This document shows, piece by piece, positions 7,687 through 11,529 of a stretch of DNA of 11,529 nucleotides. Below the pieces are notes generated by a model. That model was given only the letters and a program-made list of their open reading frames with translations. It had not been told where the DNA came from and searched no databases. Origin of the DNA: Caryophanales bacterium UBA1231 (GTDB taxonomy: Bacteria > Bacillota_I > Bacilli_A > ML615J-28 > CAG-313); assembly GCA_002309035.1 (NCBI GenBank), contig DBWT01000019.1, positions 1 through 11,529 on the forward strand. The letters are read 5' to 3'. Each line of letters begins with the position of its first letter. The first letter of the stretch is position 1. Both the position numbers and the translations under genes were made by a program.

Positions 7687-8998
7687 ATCATTTTTAAAAA
7701 CCCTATCAATTGTCGTTTTAACAATGACAATTTCACTATTACTTATATTTAATAGTCATTTACTTCTTTCTTCAAAAGAAATTGATATTCATACACTACT
7801 TAAAAATGCATCACACAATGAATATGAGAGCGAAGCAAATATTACAATATTGACTCCAGGTGCAAACTCATATGCTGAGTATTATGGTTATAATAGTGTG
7901 GAAATCATAAAAGGTTCTTTTATTGATGAATTTCAAAAAGAAGGATATATATTCTATTTATTAAGTAATCTTAGTGATATCAATAATTTTGTCTTTAATC
8001 AAAATCAAAAATATGTAATTGCTATAAACAATAGTAGTGTTGCTCACTTAGGTCATAACATTTTTCAAGACACAAATATGAACGATCGTGGCTCATATGA
8101 TATGCTTGAAAAGCTTGTAGAAAAAACAATAGAGAAATATTTGGTTTCACTTTATGGTGCTTCTTTAGAAAACTATAAAATCCCACGTATTAATATGGTT
8201 GGTCATTCTCGTGGTGGTATCAACAACATGTTGTTTGCGATAAACCACCCATTATTAGTTAATAAACTATTTAGTGTTGGTACACCATATACAGGTAGTA
8301 GTTTATATACTGATGTTTTAAATCAAGGTGTTGATATGATGAAATATTTAGGCAGCCTTGCGATTGAACAATGTGTTGACAGCAACATTTATAATAATTT
8401 AAAAGCCGCATGGAATGAATATAAAAATAATGATTCATATTATTACCATGCTCAGTTACATACGATTTCTGGTTTAACAAGTTATGGAAATGTCCAAGAA
8501 ACAGTTCTCAATTTTGTTAGTTCATTTGATATTTCGCTTTTTGCAAAATTCTTCTTAAGAACAGCTGTTAATGTATTCTTAAATACACAAGAAGAAATCA
8601 TCAATGAAGATAACACATATTCAGTGCTTTATAAACATAACTTCTTAATGAAGAAACTAACAGAATTATGTGACTTATATGAAACATATAAAGGCAAATT
8701 AATGCTTGGGTCTTATGTGGCAAGCGATATGTTAGTATTTGTTAAATATATATTATCGGTTCTAAATCATTTAAGTAAAACAGAAAGTGGTATTTATTAT
8801 ACAAAGAGCGATTTCTTCGTTGATGATGATTCACAAAGTGCTGAAGGCTTTGTAATTGATTATAATTACAAAAAGATTTTCACATATGATAATAGTAATT
8901 TTGCATATCATATGTTTGATTCATATCCAGCAATTGTTCATGCACAAGAACCATTAGATAGCGATGTTATTAGCTATGTTTTAAATAATATTCAATAA
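7676..8998 (+). CDS. Exported or membrane-anchored alpha/beta hydrolase (lipase/esterase-like)
   Basis: The 440-residue protein starts with a basic tip (MKNKSFLK) and a long hydrophobic stretch to about residue 32, a signal peptide or N-terminal anchor; no lipobox is evident. The nucleophile elbow GHSRG places the catalytic serine at 178, followed by the lipase-like INNMLFAINHPLLVNKLFSVGTPYTGS segment. Likely partners are Asp379 (SDFFVDDDSQS, like the acid loop of lipases) and His422 (VHAQEPLDSDVISYVLNNI, like the C-terminal His helix). The oxyanion-loop equivalent may be LTPGANSYAEYY near residues 52-63. A lipid, ester or acylated glycan substrate outside the membrane is plausible but unproven. 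The ATG at 7676 lies inside tyrS (11-nt overlap). No clear ribosome binding site precedes it or the in-frame GTG at 7646, so translation is probably coupled to tyrS. Confidence 0.82.
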   Translation: MKNKSFLKTLSIVVLTMTISLLLIFNSHLLLSSKEIDIHTLLKNASHNEYESEANITILTPGANSYAEYYGYNSVEIIKGSFIDEFQKEGYIFYLLSNLSDINNFVFNQNQKYVIAINNSSVAHLGHNIFQDTNMNDRGSYDMLEKLVEKTIEKYLVSLYGASLENYKIPRINMVGHSRGGINNMLFAINHPLLVNKLFSVGTPYTGSSLYTDVLNQGVDMMKYLGSLAIEQCVDSNIYNNLKAAWNEYKNNDSYYYHAQLHTISGLTSYGNVQETVLNFVSSFDISLFAKFFLRTAVNVFLNTQEEIINEDNTYSVLYKHNFLMKKLTELCDLYETYKGKLMLGSYVASDMLVFVKYILSVLNHLSKTESGIYYTKSDFFVDDDSQSAEGFVIDYNYKKIFTYDNSNFAYHMFDSYPAIVHAQEPLDSDVISYVLNNIQ

Positions 8999-9008
8999 TT
9001 TTTAAAAT

Positions 9009-9049
9009 AATATCTCCAAAGAAGACAATTTTCAGTGGAGATATTTTTT
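9009..9049 (+). terminator. Terminator after the alpha/beta hydrolase gene
   Basis: AATATCTCC (9009-9017) pairs with GGAGATATT (9037-9045), with a possible inner GAA/TTC helix, and runs into a stretch of six T (9044-9049). It starts 10 nt after the hydrolase stop. The stem is AT-rich at its base, so efficiency may be moderate. Confidence 0.8.
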
Positions 9050-9064
9050 ATTTTATGTTATAAT
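9036..9064 (+). promoter_or_regulatory. Extended -10 promoter for the serine hydrolase/GNAT/PIG-L operon
   Basis: TGTTATAAT (9056-9064) is an exact extended -10 element (TGnTATAAT). At 17-nt spacing the -35 position is TGGAGA (9036-9041), a 4/6 match that lies in the right arm of the preceding terminator. Transcription would start near 9071, with AGAGG at 9076-9080 as ribosome binding site for the ATG at 9087. Confidence 0.75.
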
Positions 9065-9086
9065 AAAGATAGAAAAGAGGTGTATC

Positions 9087-10178
9087 ATGGTTTTAGAACA
9101 ATTAAAAGCGTTAATTCAATCTGGTGTTGATTCAGGTGCATTCCCAGGTGCAACCTTTTGTATCACAACAAAGAATAAAAAATATATGGATTTTGTTGGC
9201 TTAAAAGCTAAATTTCCAAAAGAAGAAGCAAACGTCCTTGATACTATTTATGATATGGCAAGTGTCACAAAGGTTGTTACGACAACAACATGTCTTTTGA
9301 AACTTTTAGAACAAGGTAAAATAAGATTATTTGATCGTGTTAATCTTTATGTTCCACGCTTTAAATATGATGATATATATATCTTTCATTTAGTTACACA
9401 TACATCTGGGCTTATTGAATATCTTAAAAATCAAAAAGATTTAAAGAGTAGAGAAGAAGCTCTTGATTTATTATTTGAACAACCAAAGATTTTTGAAACA
9501 GGAACTGATTTAGTTTATTCTGATTTAAATTATATCTTATTAGGTTTAGTCATCGAAAGTATAACAGGCATGTCGCTTGATAAATTTGCTGAAGAAAGTG
9601 TCTATAAACCACTAGAGATGAAAGATACTTGCTTTAATCCTAAAAATGCTGAACGTTGTGCACCAACAGAAGAAAGAAATGATCAAGTTGTTCAAGGCAT
9701 GGTTAGAGGCAAAGTACACGATGAAACATCATATATTCTAGGTGGTGTTGCTGGTCATGCAGGTATGTTTTCAACCATTGAAGATATGAGTCATTTCATG
9801 CAGATGATTCTAAATGAAGGAAAGTTTAATGGTAAACAGTTCTTATCGCCAATTACTGTTGATACACTATTCCATCCATTAGTTGAAAAACCAGTTGGTT
9901 TATCTACTTATAAGTTATATCGCAGTATCGGTTGGATTGTTAGAGACTACAATGCTTCTAGTGGTGATTTTACATCAAGAGAAACAATTGAACACACAGG
10001 CTTTACTGGCACTAATGTATGGATTGATAGATTAAATGGCATTGCCTTTTGTATGTTATCAAATCGTGTTCATCCAACAAGAAAGAATATATTGCATATA
10101 GCTTTAAGAGCTAAGATTGCAAACTTTATAATGACACATCTAGATGAAATCAAGGAGGAATTAGAAAATGTTAATTAG
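9087..10178 (+). CDS. Serine hydrolase of the class C beta-lactamase/EstB fold (PF00144 type)
   Basis: This 363-residue protein has the penicillin-recognising catalytic triad of motifs: SVTK (Ser59, Lys62), YSD (Tyr144) and HTG (303-305, in place of KTG). Family-typical stretches include FPGATFCI, THTSGL, YSDLNYILLGLVIE and VHDETSYILGGVAGHAGMFST. There is no signal peptide, so it appears cytoplasmic, unlike true beta-lactamases. Relatives include esterases, D-amino-peptidases and, in Bacillus, an N-acetylmuramoyl-L-alanine amidase of the muropeptide-recycling cluster; the motifs alone do not choose between these. The gene begins a new operon behind its own promoter and overlaps the GNAT gene by 11 nt, so its substrate may be linked to acetylation and deacetylation steps encoded downstream. 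Antibiotic resistance is not implied. Confidence 0.88.
   Translation: MVLEQLKALIQSGVDSGAFPGATFCITTKNKKYMDFVGLKAKFPKEEANVLDTIYDMASVTKVVTTTTCLLKLLEQGKIRLFDRVNLYVPRFKYDDIYIFHLVTHTSGLIEYLKNQKDLKSREEALDLLFEQPKIFETGTDLVYSDLNYILLGLVIESITGMSLDKFAEESVYKPLEMKDTCFNPKNAERCAPTEERNDQVVQGMVRGKVHDETSYILGGVAGHAGMFSTIEDMSHFMQMILNEGKFNGKQFLSPITVDTLFHPLVEKPVGLSTYKLYRSIGWIVRDYNASSGDFTSRETIEHTGFTGTNVWIDRLNGIAFCMLSNRVHPTRKNILHIALRAKIANFIMTHLDEIKEELENVN
10152..10158 (+). promoter_or_regulatory. Strong ribosome binding site of the GNAT gene inside the preceding gene
   Basis: AAGGAGG, essentially a full anti-16S match, lies within the 3' end of the serine hydrolase gene, 9 nt before the ATG at 10168. It fixes that start and implies translational linkage of the two genes. 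Confidence 0.85.
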
Positions 10179-11151
10179 AAATTTTGAAAGAAATGACATT
10201 GAAGCTGTTACTAACCTTTGGAATGAAACAGTCAAAGTTAGAGATTTTTATTATCAATTTAGTGTTGAAGAATTAACAGAAAGACTTTTTGACAACAAAT
10301 CATTTGATGAAGAAGGTGCATTTGTTGCACTTGAAGATAATCAAATTGTTGGGTTTGCTGTTGGGTTTATAAGAGTTGAAGATCGTCCTGATCCTGAAAA
10401 ACCCGGATATTTTAATACAATTGTTGTTCATCCAAAATATCAAAGAAGATATATAGGTACTAAATTATTTGAACATGTTGTTGAATATTTTAAGAAAAAC
10501 AATCGAAAAGCAATTAGATCAGTTTATTTAGCACCTGTTAATTATCCTTGGTATGTACCAGAATCAAATCATCACAACCATCCTGGTGCTCCAGCTATTC
10601 CAATCAATAGCCCTGAATATTTCTTCTTGATTAGACATGGCTTTGATATTCAAGGTCAAATTGATGCATTCCATTTACCACTTAAGAAATTTGAAATGCC
10701 AGAAAAAGTTTTAAAAATAATCGAAGACAACAAAAAACAAGGTAGAACTGTTGAAGTATATGATGCATCTAAGCATCAAGGTATCGAAGATTTTTGTGAA
10801 GCTATTCAAAATCCTGGTTTTGCAAGATCGATAAGATACAACTTAAATAGAGAAAAACCTTACCCATTCTTAGTAGTTAATGATAATGGTAAAGTTGCTG
10901 GTTGGACTGGTCCAATGTATACTGAATCAACAGGAAGAGGCCACTTAGATGGTATTGCTGTTGATTCTAGAGTAAGAGGCGGTGGCCTTGGTAAAATGTT
11001 ATTCTGCACACTTTGTGATTACTCAAAGAAACAAGGTAGTGACTTTATGACATTCTTTACTGGTCTTGAAAACCCAGCTAGAAGAATCTATTTGTTTGCG
11101 GGATTCAGAGTTGCTCAGTCTTTCGCAATCATGAGAAAGGAGCTTAATTAA
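10168..11151 (+). CDS. Tandem-domain GNAT family N-acetyltransferase
   Basis: The 327-residue protein contains two GNAT folds. The N-terminal one (about 1-150) has the opening MLIRNFERNDIEAVTNLWN, GFAVGFI and the acetyl-CoA loop in VVHPKYQRRYIGTKLFE, where the usual first Gly of RxxGxG is Tyr. The C-terminal one (about 185-327) has VAGWTGPM, the complete acetyl-CoA signature VDSRVRGGGLGKMLF, and the closing NPARRIYLFAGFRVAQSF, typical of the N...YxxxGF element. The second domain is therefore the likelier catalyst and the first may bind substrate or be degenerate (inference). An aromatic/His-rich insert between them (about 125-150: YPWYVPESNHHNHPGAPAIP) may shape a substrate pocket. The start at 10168 overlaps the upstream hydrolase by 11 nt, and the PIG-L gene begins 1 nt after the stop. 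The acetyl acceptor is unknown. Confidence 0.88.
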   Translation: MLIRNFERNDIEAVTNLWNETVKVRDFYYQFSVEELTERLFDNKSFDEEGAFVALEDNQIVGFAVGFIRVEDRPDPEKPGYFNTIVVHPKYQRRYIGTKLFEHVVEYFKKNNRKAIRSVYLAPVNYPWYVPESNHHNHPGAPAIPINSPEYFFLIRHGFDIQGQIDAFHLPLKKFEMPEKVLKIIEDNKKQGRTVEVYDASKHQGIEDFCEAIQNPGFARSIRYNLNREKPYPFLVVNDNGKVAGWTGPMYTESTGRGHLDGIAVDSRVRGGGLGKMLFCTLCDYSKKQGSDFMTFFTGLENPARRIYLFAGFRVAQSFAIMRKELN

Positions 11152-11152
11152 A

Positions 11153-11529
11153 ATGGAAAATGCTAAACCTAAAGTTATTCTTGCAATTGGTGGACATATT
11201 GGTGATGCTGAACTTACAGCAGGTGGATTAATGGCTACTAATGCTGTCATGGGTGGTAAAAACTATACACTTGCGTTAACTGCTGGTGAACGTGGTAATC
11301 CACCACACCTAACAGTAGAAGAATATCGCAAACAAAAAATCGAAGAAGCTAATGCTTTTGCTGGCCTTATGAATGGTAAAGCATATGTTTTAAAATATCA
11401 AGATGGTGAACTTCCAAACAACGAAGAAGTAAGATATGAAGTTGCTAATATTATTAGAGAAGTAAGACCAGATGTCATTATCACACATTGGTATTCAACT
11501 ATGCATAAAGATCATAACAACACACATCT
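11153..11529 (+). CDS. PIG-L/LmbE family deacetylase, 3' partial
   Basis: The frame starts at ATG 11153, with AAAGGAG at 11136-11142, and runs open for 125 codons to the window end. PIG-L/LmbE enzymes are zinc hydrolases that remove acetyl groups from N-acetylglucosamine-type substrates (for example MshB, BshB). The N-terminal zinc motif, usually AHPDDxE, is GHIGDAEL here (residues 14-21: His15, Asp18, Glu20), so His and the metal-binding Asp remain but the Asp usually taken as general base is Gly. The downstream LTAGERG (43-49), the YRKQKIEEANAFAG helix and PDVIITHWYSTMHKDHNNTH (from 106) match the family, including the HxDH segment. I recall HxGD-type variants as a subgroup of this family; their substrates are not known to me. 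It closes the visible operon with the serine hydrolase and GNAT genes. Confidence 0.88.
   Translation, partial: MENAKPKVILAIGGHIGDAELTAGGLMATNAVMGGKNYTLALTAGERGNPPHLTVEEYRKQKIEEANAFAGLMNGKAYVLKYQDGELPNNEEVRYEVANIIREVRPDVIITHWYSTMHKDHNNTH

Noticed and set aside
9021..9034. Possible third cre-like operator ending in TTTTCA near the block 3 promoter
   Set aside because: Only the right half-site matches; the left half is GAAGAC, and the bases are explained by the terminator hairpin.
9087..10178. Reading the beta-lactamase-fold protein as an antibiotic resistance gene
   Set aside because: It has no signal peptide, has HTG instead of KTG, and matches the general serine hydrolase/esterase branch; no resistance context is present.

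Overview
This window is a densely packed, all-plus-strand stretch from a low-GC Gram-positive-type bacterium (Bacillota/Mollicutes side, for example an Acholeplasma-like or Erysipelotrichia-like lineage). The evidence is AT-rich coding with A/T-ending codons, strong AGGAGG-type ribosome binding sites, a CcpA-like regulator and Bacillota-type housekeeping proteins. Tryptophan is always TGG and no reading frame is interrupted by TGA, so the Mycoplasma/Spiroplasma UGA=Trp code is not in use. The placement is an inference from protein style; no rRNA or tRNA is present to confirm it.

The window holds three transcription blocks. Block 1 (1-5253): the 3' part of a Zn/Cd/Pb-type P1B ATPase, rimM, trmD, a small lipoprotein with a rhodanese-like fold but no catalytic cysteine, and an M3-family oligoendopeptidase (pepF-like). 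The first four genes overlap one another by 8, 4 and 14 nt and pepF follows after 10 nt, so this looks like one operon. It ends in a clear hairpin plus T7 terminator.

Block 2 (about 5339-9049): a regulatory region with two TGAAAA/TTTTCA operators exactly 21 bp apart, the second lying across the -35/-10 spacer of a near-consensus promoter. It drives a CcpA-like LacI-family regulator, tyrS, and an exported or membrane-anchored alpha/beta hydrolase whose start lies inside tyrS. The block closes with a second hairpin terminator.

Block 3 (9036-end): an extended -10 promoter that runs out of the preceding terminator drives a serine hydrolase of the class C beta-lactamase/EstB fold, a two-domain GNAT acetyltransferase, and a PIG-L/LmbE-type deacetylase cut off by the window end. 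A hydrolase, an acetyltransferase and a deacetylase in one tight operon suggest a small-molecule (possibly amino-sugar or aminoacyl/peptidyl conjugate) processing pathway with unknown substrate.

The most interesting points are the twin operators with their 21-bp phasing, a CcpA-like protein with changed effector and corepressor positions, the serine hydrolase/GNAT/PIG-L cassette with its variant HxGD deacetylase motif, and the Cys-less rhodanese lipoprotein embedded in a tRNA/ribosome-maturation operon. Nothing in the window is recognisable as a mobile element, CRISPR array or RNA gene, and no gap between genes exceeds about 212 nt.
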